From: an uncultured Clostridia bacterium
Lineage (GTDB): Bacteria > Bacillota > Clostridia > UMGS1883
Assembly (NCBI GenBank): GCA_947629615.1
Contig: CANRER010000003.1
Location: 1 to 30,074, forward strand
Length of the DNA: 30,074 nucleotides
Reading direction: 5' to 3'
The position numbers and the translations under genes were made by a program. Within the stretch, counting starts at the first letter, position 1. Each line of letters starts with the position of its first letter. The notes below the pieces were generated by a model. The model saw only the letters and a list, made by a program, of their open reading frames with translations. It was not told the origin of the DNA and searched no databases. Positions 22,073 to 29,352 of this stretch are shown here, piece by piece.

Positions 22073-23599
22073 ATGACAGTTAAAGCCTACTGCTCGGCCC
22101 TCAGCGGGCTGGACGGGAACCTTGTGACCATCGAGGCCGACCTCTCAAACGGCCTGCCCCGCCTCGACATCGTGGGCCTGCCCGACGCGGCGGTGCGCGA
22201 GTCCAAGGAGAGGGTTCGCGCGGCCATTCTGAACAGCGGCTTCAGCTTTCCGCCGCGCCGCTGTGTGCTGAACCTCGCCCCGGCCGACCTGAAAAAGGCC
22301 GGCACGCAGTACGACCTGCCCATCGCCGTGGCGCTGCTGCTCGGCACGGGCCAGCTTTCCGCCGACGCGGGGAGCTGTTTGATGATGGGCGAGCTTGGCC
22401 TTTCGGGCGAGCTTCGCGCCGTGAGCGGCGTGCTTTCGGGCGCGCTGTGCGCGAAGGAGAGCGGCTTTAAGAGCGTGATTGTCCCCGCCGAAAACGCGGG
22501 CGAGGCCGCGCTCGTCGAGGGGGTCGAGGTTTACGGCGCGCGTTCGCTGGCCGAGGCCGTCCTCCACCTTTCGGGAACAAAGCCCCTCGCGCCGACAGAG
22601 GCCGACCTCACCGCCCTTTTCGAGGAAAACTCGCATTTCAGCGTGGACTTCGACCAGGTACGCGGCCAGCTCGCCATGCGGCGCGGGCTTGAGGTCGCCG
22701 CGGCGGGCGGCCACAACGTGCTGATGATAGGCGGCCCCGGCAGCGGCAAGACCATGCTCGCCCAAAGGATACCCACCATTCTCCCCGACCTTTCCCTCGA
22801 CGAGGCTTTGGAAATAACCCGCATATACAGCGTGGCCGGCGAGTTGGCGGAGGGCGGCGCGATTATCTCGCGGCGGCCCTTTCGCGCGCCGCACCACAGC
22901 GCAAGCTCCGTCAGCATAGTCGGCGGCGGAGCCAACGCCGGCCCCGGCGAGCTTTCGCTGGCGCACAACGGCGTGCTGTTCTTTGACGAGCTGCCCGAAT
23001 ACCAAAAATCCGTCACGGAGGCTCTGCGCCAGCCGTTAGAGGACAAAACCGTCACCGTATCGAGGGCGTCGGCCACCTATACCTACCCCTGCAACGTGAT
23101 GTTCATCGCGGCCATGAACCCTTGCCGCTGCGGCTATTACGGCGACGGCAGCGGCCGCTGCCGCTGCACCGAGCAGGACGTGCGCCGCTACCTCGGCAGG
23201 GTAAGCGGTCCTCTGCTCGACAGGATAGACATTCAGCTCGAAGCCCCCACCCTCAAATTCAGCGACCTGACGGCCGAAAAGGGCGAAAGCTCCGCCGCGA
23301 TAAAAAAGCGCGTAAATGCCGCGCGGGAGCTTCAGCGGGCCCGCTTCGCGGGCGAGGGCATAAGCTGTAACGCACAGATGAGCTCCGCCCAGATAGAGCG
23401 GTTCTGCGTTCTCGGGCCGAAGGAAAAGGCCCTGATGAGCAGCGTGTTCGAGGTCATGGGCCTTTCGGCGCGGGCCTATTCGCGCATACTGAAGGTGGCC
23501 CGCACCATAGCCGACCTCGACGGGCGCGAGCGCATAGGCGAAACCGACATATCCGAGGCGGTCAGCTATCGCGGCCTCGACCGCAAGTACTGGAGCTGA
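22073..23599 (+). CDS. comM: ComM/YifB-family Mg-chelatase-like AAA+ ATPase
   Basis: 508 residues. The N-terminal ChlI-like domain contains LPRLDIVGLPDAAVRESKER and FPPRRCVLNLAPADLKK-type text. The AAA+ core follows with Walker A GGPGSGKTMLA near residue 221, Walker B VLFFDELPEY near 302 and an arginine-bearing sensor region. A Cys-rich insert (NPCRCGYYGDGSGRCRC) and the C-terminal ISYRGLDR-like tail (VSYRGLDRKYWS) complete the family pattern. ComM acts as a hexameric branch-migration helicase during natural transformation in studied bacteria. GGGAGG lies about 10 bases before ATG 22073. It is probably in one transcript with metF and the following ATPase gene. Confidence 0.96.
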   Translation: MTVKAYCSALSGLDGNLVTIEADLSNGLPRLDIVGLPDAAVRESKERVRAAILNSGFSFPPRRCVLNLAPADLKKAGTQYDLPIAVALLLGTGQLSADAGSCLMMGELGLSGELRAVSGVLSGALCAKESGFKSVIVPAENAGEAALVEGVEVYGARSLAEAVLHLSGTKPLAPTEADLTALFEENSHFSVDFDQVRGQLAMRRGLEVAAAGGHNVLMIGGPGSGKTMLAQRIPTILPDLSLDEALEITRIYSVAGELAEGGAIISRRPFRAPHHSASSVSIVGGGANAGPGELSLAHNGVLFFDELPEYQKSVTEALRQPLEDKTVTVSRASATYTYPCNVMFIAAMNPCRCGYYGDGSGRCRCTEQDVRRYLGRVSGPLLDRIDIQLEAPTLKFSDLTAEKGESSAAIKKRVNAARELQRARFAGEGISCNAQMSSAQIERFCVLGPKEKALMSSVFEVMGLSARAYSRILKVARTIADLDGRERIGETDISEAVSYRGLDRKYWS

Positions 23600-23603
23600 C
23601 GCC

Positions 23604-24329
23604 ATGCCGCTGTTCATTACCGAAATAGCCCTGCCCGAAGGCGGCGACGGCTATCCCTTCAATATTCCCGCCCTGAGCAAGTTCGGGCGGCTGCGGCTCG
23701 CCAAGCCGGTCACGTTTTTCATCGGCGAAAACGGCAGCGGCAAGTCCACCCTGCTCGAGGCCGTGGCCGTCGCGGCGGGCTTCAATCCCGAGGGCGGCTC
23801 GCAAAACATGAGCTTCAGCACCTTCGACAGCCACAGCGAGCTTTGCTCGCGCATAAAAATAACGCGGGGCTTAGGCCGGCCTCGCGACGGGTTTTTCCTT
23901 CGGTCGGAAAGCTTTTACAACGTGGCGAGCCACATCGAAGAACTGGACTCTGTTCCCGCTTCCGCGCCGCCCGTAAAGACCGCCTACGGCGGAAGCCTGC
24001 ACGAGCGTTCCCACGGGGAGGCGTTTTCAGCCCTGTTTTTTAATCGGCTGCGCGGGCGGGGGCTTTACCTTTTGGATGAGCCCGAGGACGCCCTTTCGCC
24101 GGAAAGCCAGCTCGCGGCGCTGAGCCGCCTAAGGGAGCTTGCGGCGGACGGCTCGCAGTTCATAATCGCCACCCACTCGCCCATTCTCGCGGCCTACCCC
24201 GGCGCGGAGCTGCTTTTGTTTTCCGAGCGCGGCGTTTCGCCCGTGAAATACGAGGAAACCGACCTCTACCGTGTGTATAAGTACTTTCTCGGCAACCGCG
24301 CGGCAGTCCTCGCCGAGCTGGGGTTCTAA
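23604..24329 (+). CDS. Predicted ATPase of the COG3910 type (ABC-like fold)
   Basis: 241 residues. Walker A GENGSGKSTLLEA near residue 40, signature-like SHGEAFSALFFNR near 135, Walker B GLYLLDEPEDALSP near 152, and switch histidine FIIATHSPIL. The conserved NPEGGSQNMSFSTFDSHSEL and DGFFLRSESFYNVA segments are characteristic of COG3910 soluble ATPases, which have no membrane domain and no known substrate. The ATG lies 4 bases after the comM stop, using the GGAG inside the end of comM, so translation is probably coupled. A dispersed structured repeat begins 6 bases after the stop and supplies a terminator. Confidence 0.9.
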   Translation: MPLFITEIALPEGGDGYPFNIPALSKFGRLRLAKPVTFFIGENGSGKSTLLEAVAVAAGFNPEGGSQNMSFSTFDSHSELCSRIKITRGLGRPRDGFFLRSESFYNVASHIEELDSVPASAPPVKTAYGGSLHERSHGEAFSALFFNRLRGRGLYLLDEPEDALSPESQLAALSRLRELAADGSQFIIATHSPILAAYPGAELLLFSERGVSPVKYEETDLYRVYKYFLGNRAAVLAELGF

Positions 24330-24335
24330 AAAATC

Positions 24336-24643
24336 GGGGCGCAAAAAAATACGCACTGTAGCTTGGAGGCACGGGGGCCGGCCGAAAAAATCGCGCAGAA
24401 CGGACGAAAATCAAGCTCGCGCAGGAGGCTTTAGCCGACGAGCAAGCACTCCCGACGGCGTACATAGGTACGCCGAGGGTGATTTTCGTTCGTAGTTCAA
24501 GGGCATAGAATAACGAAAATCCGCTCGTAACGAGCGGATTTTCTACGTCAATTCATTGGTTTTTGTAGCCGTATAATACTCGAAGCAGACTTATATCAAT
24601 ACATTCAGCCCTTGAACGGTCTGCGCCATTTTTTTACGGCCCC
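24336..24643 (+). repeat. Dispersed structured repeat, copy A (MITE-like, about 308 bp)
   Basis: It fills the gap between convergent genes (ATPase stop 24329, WG lipoprotein stop 24653) and aligns end to end with 28071-28382. Ends are imperfect inverted repeats: GGGGCGCAAAAAAATACGC on the left, and GGGGCCGTAAAAAAATGGCG read inward from the right. Inside, ACGAAAATCA (24404-24413) pairs with TGATTTTCGT (24480-24489), enclosing a GCTCG/CGAGC arm and a CGGCGTAC-ATAG-GTACGCCG hairpin (24456-24475). GTTCAAGGGC (24495-24504) pairs with GCCCTTGAAC (24608-24617), enclosing the terminator hairpin. No ORF is visible. Confidence 0.88.
24516..24542. terminator. Terminator hairpin inside repeat copy A
   Basis: AAAATCCGCTCGT (24516-24528) and ACGAGCGGATTTT (24530-24542) are perfectly complementary, with TTTTC on both sides. 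It can end the comM-ATPase transcript (plus) and the WG-lipoprotein transcript (minus). Copy B has the same hairpin with one swapped base pair. Confidence 0.8.
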
Positions 24644-24652
24644 CTCCCCTTT

Positions 24653-25444
24653 TTATTCTTCAGCCGTTCGCACCTGCACCTGCCGCCACTTTTCGCCGGT
24701 ACGCACCCACGCGCTGCCGTCGCCCTCGACGGAATAGGCCTCGTCGTATACAAAGGCCGTGGCGTCCATGCCGCTCTTGTCGATGAAGCCCCACTTGCCG
24801 CCGCGCTTGACGGCGGCGAAGCCGTAATCATAGCTTTCGGCGTCCTCGAACGGGCCGTAAAGCCTGTCGCCGCCGCCGTCGAGGAAGTACCACTCGCCCT
24901 CGAGCTCTACGGGCAGCATTCCGAAGGAGCGGAATTTCATGCTGTCGTATACGGCGGGCAGCACGAGGTCGCCGTTTTCGTTAATCGCGCCGTACTTGCC
25001 GTCCGTCTTAACGGCAGCAAGCTGCTCGCTGAACATCTCGGCGTTCTCGTATACCGGCTCGATATCCCAGTCGAAATCGCCGGGCGCGGCCTTATCGAGC
25101 AGCACGTAGCCCCACTTTTCGCCGTCCTCGGTAGCGGGCGCGAGATACAGGTTTTCGGCCACGACATAACTGTCGCGGGCGTCGGCGAAGGCGTAATCCG
25201 TCAGCGCGGTCTTTTTGCCGTCGTCGTCCAGATACACAAAGCGCGCCCTGCCCTCGGCGTTCCTTTCCGGGTAGGGAAAGCCCTCGGCCCCTCGGTTGGC
25301 CTCGAAATAGGTTGTTCTGTAGATTATGCCGCTCTTGCTCTCGGCGGCCTCCTTAAGCGCGGCAAATTCGTCCGTCATGCCGTTTTTGCCGCACGCGCAC
25401 AGCGTCAGCGCGGCTATAAGAAAGAAAATTATCCTTTTTCTCAT
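24653..25444 (-). CDS. WG-repeat lipoprotein
   Basis: 263 residues. MRKRIIFFLIAALTLCACG is a lipoprotein signal (lipobox LCAC), so the mature part should be anchored outside the membrane. The body has WG-type repeats: KWGYVLLD, KYGAINENGDLVLPAVYD, EWYFLDGGGDRLYGPFED and KWGFIDKSG, each followed by a YxxA or YD turn. WG-repeat proteins are common in Firmicutes and usually of unknown function, probably binding platforms. GGAGG lies about 10 bases before ATG 25444. It diverges from the HD-domain gene across a palindromic double promoter, and its 3' end meets repeat copy A. Confidence 0.88.
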   Translation of the reverse strand: MRKRIIFFLIAALTLCACGKNGMTDEFAALKEAAESKSGIIYRTTYFEANRGAEGFPYPERNAEGRARFVYLDDDGKKTALTDYAFADARDSYVVAENLYLAPATEDGEKWGYVLLDKAAPGDFDWDIEPVYENAEMFSEQLAAVKTDGKYGAINENGDLVLPAVYDSMKFRSFGMLPVELEGEWYFLDGGGDRLYGPFEDAESYDYGFAAVKRGGKWGFIDKSGMDATAFVYDEAYSVEGDGSAWVRTGEKWRQVQVRTAEE

Positions 25445-25480
25445 ACAAAAAATACCTCCGTCGGACTTTATTTATTATAC

Positions 25481-25509
25481 ATTTTACACTAATCCGCCGA
25501 AAATTTCAA
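25481..25509 (-). promoter_or_regulatory. Sigma-A promoter of the WG-repeat lipoprotein
   Basis: Minus strand TTGAAA (25509-25504), 17 bases, TAAAAT (25486-25481). A TATAAT at 25479-25474 is also present but would give a 24-base spacer from the same -35. Confidence 0.75.
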
Positions 25510-25528
25510 TATAAATCTTGAAATTTTC
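25499..25528. promoter_or_regulatory. Perfect palindrome spanning both -35 boxes of a divergent promoter pair
   Basis: GAAAATTTCAA (25499-25509) and TTGAAATTTTC (25518-25528) are exact reverse complements separated by 8 bases. Each arm contains the TTGAAA -35 box of one of the two divergent promoters. It could simply be mirrored promoter sequence, or a shared operator. Confidence 0.6.
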
Positions 25529-25546
25529 CCCCGACGGGTGTATAAT
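25518..25546 (+). promoter_or_regulatory. Sigma-A promoter of the HD-domain gene (and probably typA)
   Basis: TTGAAA (25518-25523), 17 bases, TATAAT (25541-25546). The HD gene starts at 25590, giving a leader of about 35 bases, and typA follows without a visible terminator. Confidence 0.87.
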
Positions 25547-25589
25547 TGGTTTCACGGCAAAAAAAAATGCTTGATTTGGAGGGCGGCTC

Positions 25590-26174
25590 ATGGACGAAAT
25601 CCGCGAAAAATACGAGTACTACAAAACCCTTGTGACAAATCGGCGCGAGGAATTCGCCTCGCTGATGGACTTTGTCGAGAACAAGACCGCCTACCTCACG
25701 GCCCCGGCCAGCACGCGCTACCACCTCAACCGCGAAGGCGGGCTGCTTGAGCACAGCGTGAACGTGTGCGAAGCGCTGCTGCGCCTGCGCGAGGCTTTGG
25801 CCCCTGAAATAAGCGTTGAAAGCTGCGTGGTGACGGCGCTGCTCCACGACCTTGGCAAGGCGGGCGTGCCGGGAAAGCCCATGTACCTGCCGAACACGCC
25901 CACCCAAAAGCAGAAGGAATACGGCATAGCCGCGCCCTACCGCATGAGCGACAGGCTCACATATCTGAGCGTGCCGGTGCGCAGCCTTTACCTTATCGGC
26001 CCGCGCTTCCCCCTGACGGAGGACGAGGCGCAGGCCATAGTTTACCACGACGGTCAGTACGTGGACGACAACAGCTCCGTGGCGGCGAAGGAGCGGCCGC
26101 TGCTTTTGCTTTTGCACTACGCCGACAACTGGAGCTGCTTTGTGACGGAAAAAACTGAAAAAAAGAAGAAATGA
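25590..26174 (+). CDS. HD-domain metal-dependent phosphohydrolase-like protein
   Basis: 194 residues. The HD metal site is visible: LLEHSVNVC near residue 54, VVTALLHDLGKAG near 86 (the HD pair), IVYHDGQY, and a late Asp in LLLHYADNWS. Such proteins hydrolyse phosphate esters of nucleotides or second messengers; the substrate here is unknown. The C-terminus is lysine-rich (TEKKKK). GGAGGG lies about 7 bases before ATG 25590. It has its own promoter, and typA starts 18 bases after its stop, so they form a likely two-gene operon. Confidence 0.88.
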   Translation: MDEIREKYEYYKTLVTNRREEFASLMDFVENKTAYLTAPASTRYHLNREGGLLEHSVNVCEALLRLREALAPEISVESCVVTALLHDLGKAGVPGKPMYLPNTPTQKQKEYGIAAPYRMSDRLTYLSVPVRSLYLIGPRFPLTEDEAQAIVYHDGQYVDDNSSVAAKERPLLLLLHYADNWSCFVTEKTEKKKK

Positions 26175-26192
26175 CAGGAAAGAGGAATACCC

Positions 26193-28028
26193 ATGAGAGA
26201 GCCCAAGGACATAAGAAATATAGCCATAATCGCCCACGTTGACCACGGCAAGACCACCCTTGTGGACGCGATGCTCCGCCAGAGCGGCGTTTTCCGCGAA
26301 AACGAGCAGGTGGAGGAAAGAGTTATGGACTCGAACGACCTCGAGCGCGAGCGCGGAATAACCATACTTGCCAAAAACACCAGCTTGGTTTACGGCGGCG
26401 TGAAGATAAACATAATCGACACCCCCGGTCACGCCGACTTTGGCGGCGAGGTGGAGCGCGGCCTTAAAATGGCCGACGGCGTGCTTCTGCTTGTGGATGC
26501 CTTCGAGGGCTGTATGCCCCAGACCCGCTTTGTGCTGAAAAAGGCGCTGGCGCTGAACCTCTGCCCCATAATGGTGATAAACAAGGTAGACCGTCCCGGC
26601 GCGAGGCCCTACGAGGTGACGGACGAGCTTCTGGAGCTGTTCATCGACCTCGGCGCGACCGACGAGCAGCTCGACGCGCCCATCGTCTACGTCAGCGGGC
26701 GCGACGGCTGGGCGAGCCTTTCGCCCGACAATCACCCCGACAACCTAAAGGTGCTGTTCGACCTCATCGTCGATACCATACCCGCCCCCAAAAACACGAT
26801 GGACGGCGAGTTTCGTATGCTGGTGTCGAACATCGACTATGACTCCTTCACCGGCCGCATAGCAGTGGGCCGCATCGACCGTGGCGTTGTCAAAACCAAT
26901 ATGCCGATAACGATATGCCGCGAGGGCATGACGCCCTACAATTCCCGCGTCAGCAAGCTGCACTGCTTCACCGACCTCAGCCGCGAAACCATAACTGAGG
27001 CCGGGGCCGGCGAAATAGTCGCGATAAGCGGCGTGGACAAAATAAACATCGGCGACACGATCTGCTCCCCCGCCTGCGTAGAGCCGCTGCCCTTTACCCC
27101 GGTGGACGAGCCGGTGCTTTCGATGACCTTCTGCGTGAACGACAGCCCCTTCGCCGGCAAGGACGGCGAGTACGTCACCAGCCGCCACCTGCGCGACCGC
27201 CTCATGCGCGAGCTTGAAAGCAACATCGCCCTCAAGGTAGCCGAAACCGACTCGCCCGACCGCTTTGTCGTTTCGGGCCGAGGCGAGCTTCACCTGAGCG
27301 TACTCATCGAAAATATGCGCCGTCAGGGCTATGAGTTCGCGGTGGGCAAGCCCCGCACAATTAACAAGACGATTGACGGCGTGCTCTGCGAACCGGTGGA
27401 GCTTTTGACCGTGGACGTGCCGGACGAATTTACCGGCGTGGTTATGGAGGGCATAGGCAGCCGCAAGGGTACGCTCGTAAACATGGCCCCCGGCTCCGTC
27501 GGCTATACCAAGCTGGAGTTCAGGATACCCGCCCGGGGGCTCATCGGCTACCGCGGGGAGCTGCTCACGGCTACCAAGGGCACCGGCGTGATAAACCACG
27601 TTTTCGACAGCTATGAGCCTTATATCGAGGGCGACTTCAACACCCGCAGCCGAGGCAGCCTTATCGCTCACGAGGACGGCGAGGCCGTGGCCTACGGCCT
27701 GTTCAACGCGCAGGACAGGGGCGATATGTTCATCGGCCCCGGCGAAAAGGTATACGAGGGCATGGTCGTGGGCGAGTGCAGCCGCTCGGAGGACATAGTG
27801 GTGAACGTGTGCAAGCGCAAGCAGGCCACGAATATGCGAGCCGCCGGCAGCGACGACAATATCCGCCTCACCCCTCCCCGCAATATGAGCCTCGAGGAAT
27901 GTCTTGAATTTATCGGCGACGACGAGCTGCTGGAGGTCACTCCCCACGCTCTGCGCCTCAGAAAGGCCATTTTGAATACCGACCTCCGCGCGAAGGCCGC
28001 CAACCGCGCAAAAAAGGGAATGAAATAA
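26193..28028 (+). CDS. typA: Ribosome-associated translational GTPase TypA/BipA
   Basis: 611 residues, standard for the family. GTP-binding motifs: G1 AHVDHGKTTL, G2 region RGITILAKN, G3 DTPGHADFGGEVERG and G4 NKVDRPGARP; G5 falls near APIVYVSGRDG. The EF-G-like later domains include VSGRGELHLSVLIENMRRQG and ARGLIGYRGELLTATKGTG, and the BipA-specific C-terminus includes NVCKRKQATNMRAAGSDD and LEECLEFIGDDELLEVTP. BipA binds 70S ribosomes and supports 50S assembly and stress or cold growth. The ribosome site AGGAAAGAGG precedes ATG 26193. Repeat copy B begins 42 bases after its stop. Confidence 0.98.
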   Translation: MREPKDIRNIAIIAHVDHGKTTLVDAMLRQSGVFRENEQVEERVMDSNDLERERGITILAKNTSLVYGGVKINIIDTPGHADFGGEVERGLKMADGVLLLVDAFEGCMPQTRFVLKKALALNLCPIMVINKVDRPGARPYEVTDELLELFIDLGATDEQLDAPIVYVSGRDGWASLSPDNHPDNLKVLFDLIVDTIPAPKNTMDGEFRMLVSNIDYDSFTGRIAVGRIDRGVVKTNMPITICREGMTPYNSRVSKLHCFTDLSRETITEAGAGEIVAISGVDKINIGDTICSPACVEPLPFTPVDEPVLSMTFCVNDSPFAGKDGEYVTSRHLRDRLMRELESNIALKVAETDSPDRFVVSGRGELHLSVLIENMRRQGYEFAVGKPRTINKTIDGVLCEPVELLTVDVPDEFTGVVMEGIGSRKGTLVNMAPGSVGYTKLEFRIPARGLIGYRGELLTATKGTGVINHVFDSYEPYIEGDFNTRSRGSLIAHEDGEAVAYGLFNAQDRGDMFIGPGEKVYEGMVVGECSRSEDIVVNVCKRKQATNMRAAGSDDNIRLTPPRNMSLEECLEFIGDDELLEVTPHALRLRKAILNTDLRAKAANRAKKGMK

Positions 28029-28070
28029 ATCGCCACGCCTGTTTTTCCCCGACGGCGACGCAATCAAAAG

Positions 28071-28382
28071 GGGCCGTTAAAAAAACTCGCTGTGTAGCGT
28101 GGACGCACGGGGACCGGCCGAAAAAATCGTGCAGAATGGACGAAAATCAGCTCGCACAGGAGGCTTTAGCCGACGAGCAAGCACTCCCGACGGCGTACAT
28201 AGGTACGCCGAGGGTGATTTTCGTTCATAGTTCAAGGGCTTAAAAAATAAGAAAACCCGCTCTTACGAGCGGGTTTTCTACATTAATTCATCAATTTATA
28301 ATTTTAGCTTAACATTACTTACACCAAACTTATACCAAGCCATTCAACCCTTGAACGGTCTGCGCGTATTTTTTAACGGCCC
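28071..28382 (+). repeat. Dispersed structured repeat, copy B (MITE-like, about 312 bp)
   Basis: It lies between convergent typA (stop 28028) and the XRE gene (stop 28406), in the same orientation as copy A. The ends are a perfect 14-bp inverted repeat, GGGCCGTTAAAAAA (28071-28084) and TTTTTTAACGGCCC (28369-28382). The left domain has ACGAAAATCA (28140-28149) pairing with TGATTTTCGT (28215-28224) around two arms. The right domain has GTTCAAGGG (28230-28238) pairing with CCCTTGAAC (28348-28356) around the terminator hairpin. From 28094 to 28238 it is nearly identical to copy A; the 28280-28340 stretch is the most diverged. I see no ORF and no clear target-site duplication. Confidence 0.88.
28251..28278. 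terminator. Terminator hairpin inside repeat copy B
   Basis: GAAAACCCGCTC (28251-28262), loop TTAC, GAGCGGGTTTTC (28267-28278). It is the homologue of 24516-24542 with the fifth pair of the A-run stem changed from T-A to C-G. It can terminate typA on the plus strand and the XRE gene on the minus strand. Confidence 0.8.
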
Positions 28383-28405
28383 GTTTTTCGCGGTCTTTTC
28401 GATTT

Positions 28406-28714
28406 CTACGGCTGAAGCCTGCCGATAAGCCCCAAAATCATAATGATGTCGGCGTCGTTTAGATTTTTCAGCCCCTCCACCGCCTTGTGAATAAGCCCGG
28501 GGTATTCGAGTCCGTCGTCGAAAAACTCCTTCGGCGACACGCCGAAATACTTGCAAATCTCAAAAAGCTCCTTTAGCGGCGGCAGCGACTTGCCGGACGA
28601 AATATTGTAAACATATCCCCTGCTGTGTCCCAAATCGTAGCTCATTTGATATTCCGAAACGCCCTTTTTCAGCCTGAGCTGAGTTATTCTGTTGCGAACA
28701 TATTCTTCGTACAT
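28406..28714 (-). CDS. XRE-family helix-turn-helix regulator
   Basis: 102 residues. The N-terminal Cro/CI-type HTH (about residues 8-62) reads ITQLRLKKGVSEYQMSYDLG, then HSRGYVYNISSGKSLPPLKE and LFEICKYFGVSPKEFFD. A short C-terminal helical tail (HKAVEGLKNLNDADIIMILGLI) may dimerise. I prefer ATG 28714, which has AAGGGGTGG 5 bases upstream, over GTG 28723, which overlaps that site. The target is unknown. The nearest candidates are its own promoter and the divergent small gene at 28905, which shares the intergenic region. Confidence 0.87.
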   Translation of the reverse strand: MYEEYVRNRITQLRLKKGVSEYQMSYDLGHSRGYVYNISSGKSLPPLKELFEICKYFGVSPKEFFDDGLEYPGLIHKAVEGLKNLNDADIIMILGLIGRLQP

Positions 28715-28787
28715 ACTTTCCACCCCTTTTTTACCATTGTAAGCTTTACGCGGAAGAAAATAGTAGAGGAAAATATGTTATATTGTA

Positions 28788-28816
28788 TTGATTAGCATAA
28801 TATTATATGTTATAAT
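28788..28816 (+). promoter_or_regulatory. Sigma-A promoter of the small unknown gene at 28905
   Basis: TTGATT (28788-28793), 17 bases, TATAAT (28811-28816), in a very AT-rich stretch. Transcription from about 28823 excludes the longer frame that begins at 28788 and supports the start at 28905. Confidence 0.8.
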
Positions 28817-28904
28817 CAAATATATACTTACAAAAAAGGGTTATTTTACGCTTTTAACTTCTCAAAGGCGCAAAAATCAAAAAATGTTATTGGGGGCGCA
28901 GAAA

Positions 28905-29333
28905 ATGCTTATCTTCAAGGATGGCAAATTTCATGCCGGAGGAGCCGTTTTTTCAGTGCCTAACGGCTTTTACATAAAAACCTCCCCACAGGAATGGCGC
29001 GAAAACGGCCTCGAAATAAGGCCGCCCGACGAAAGCTACGTACTGTCGATGTACGCGACGGAGAGCGGCCTTGGCGTATATCGCGAAACGGAGTTGGATT
29101 TTTCCGGACTTTTACACGGCGAAACAGCGGAAATTCTGCCAATCACAGTAAACGGCCTTTCGGGCTGCCAATGCTGCGGAACGGATGGAATAGCCCAGCT
29201 TTACGAGGTACGCCTTGAGCTGCCGACCGGGCTACAGTTTGTTTTTGCCGCTCTGCGTAGGGGCGGGCCGGGCAAGATATACAATATTCCCGAAATAAAA
29301 TGGACTCTCGGGCAGGTCATGCCGGAAAGATAG
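28905..29333 (+). CDS. Hypothetical protein, 142 residues
   Basis: I do not recognise this protein. It begins MLIFKDGKFHAGGAVFSVP at ATG 28905 with GGGGG 8 bases upstream. It has no signal peptide or membrane segment in this form. The sequence alternates short beta-prone strands (GAVFSVPNGFYIKT, SYVLSMYATE, LYEVRLELPTGLQFVFAAL) with one CxCC motif (SGCQCCGTDG). Such a compact beta-rich layout could be a small binding domain, but no function is assigned. It has its own promoter, diverges from the XRE regulator, and its stop is 19 bases from the convergent sigG stop, with only a 6-bp hairpin (29335-29349) between. Confidence 0.7.
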   Translation: MLIFKDGKFHAGGAVFSVPNGFYIKTSPQEWRENGLEIRPPDESYVLSMYATESGLGVYRETELDFSGLLHGETAEILPITVNGLSGCQCCGTDGIAQLYEVRLELPTGLQFVFAALRRGGPGKIYNIPEIKWTLGQVMPER

Positions 29334-29352
29334 CCTTTCGCGCCGAAAGACC

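Noticed and set aside
24336..24643. Group I intron, HEARO/omega-RNA or IS200/IS605 end as identity for the repeat
   Set aside because: There are no nuclease or transposase genes beside either copy, the terminal inverted repeats do not fit IS200/IS605, and I cannot see a group I core. I leave the family unassigned.
28788..28904. Hydrophobic N-terminal extension of the 28905 gene (possible membrane anchor)
   Set aside because: The frame from 28788 begins on the promoter's -35 box itself, so the transcript would not contain that start.
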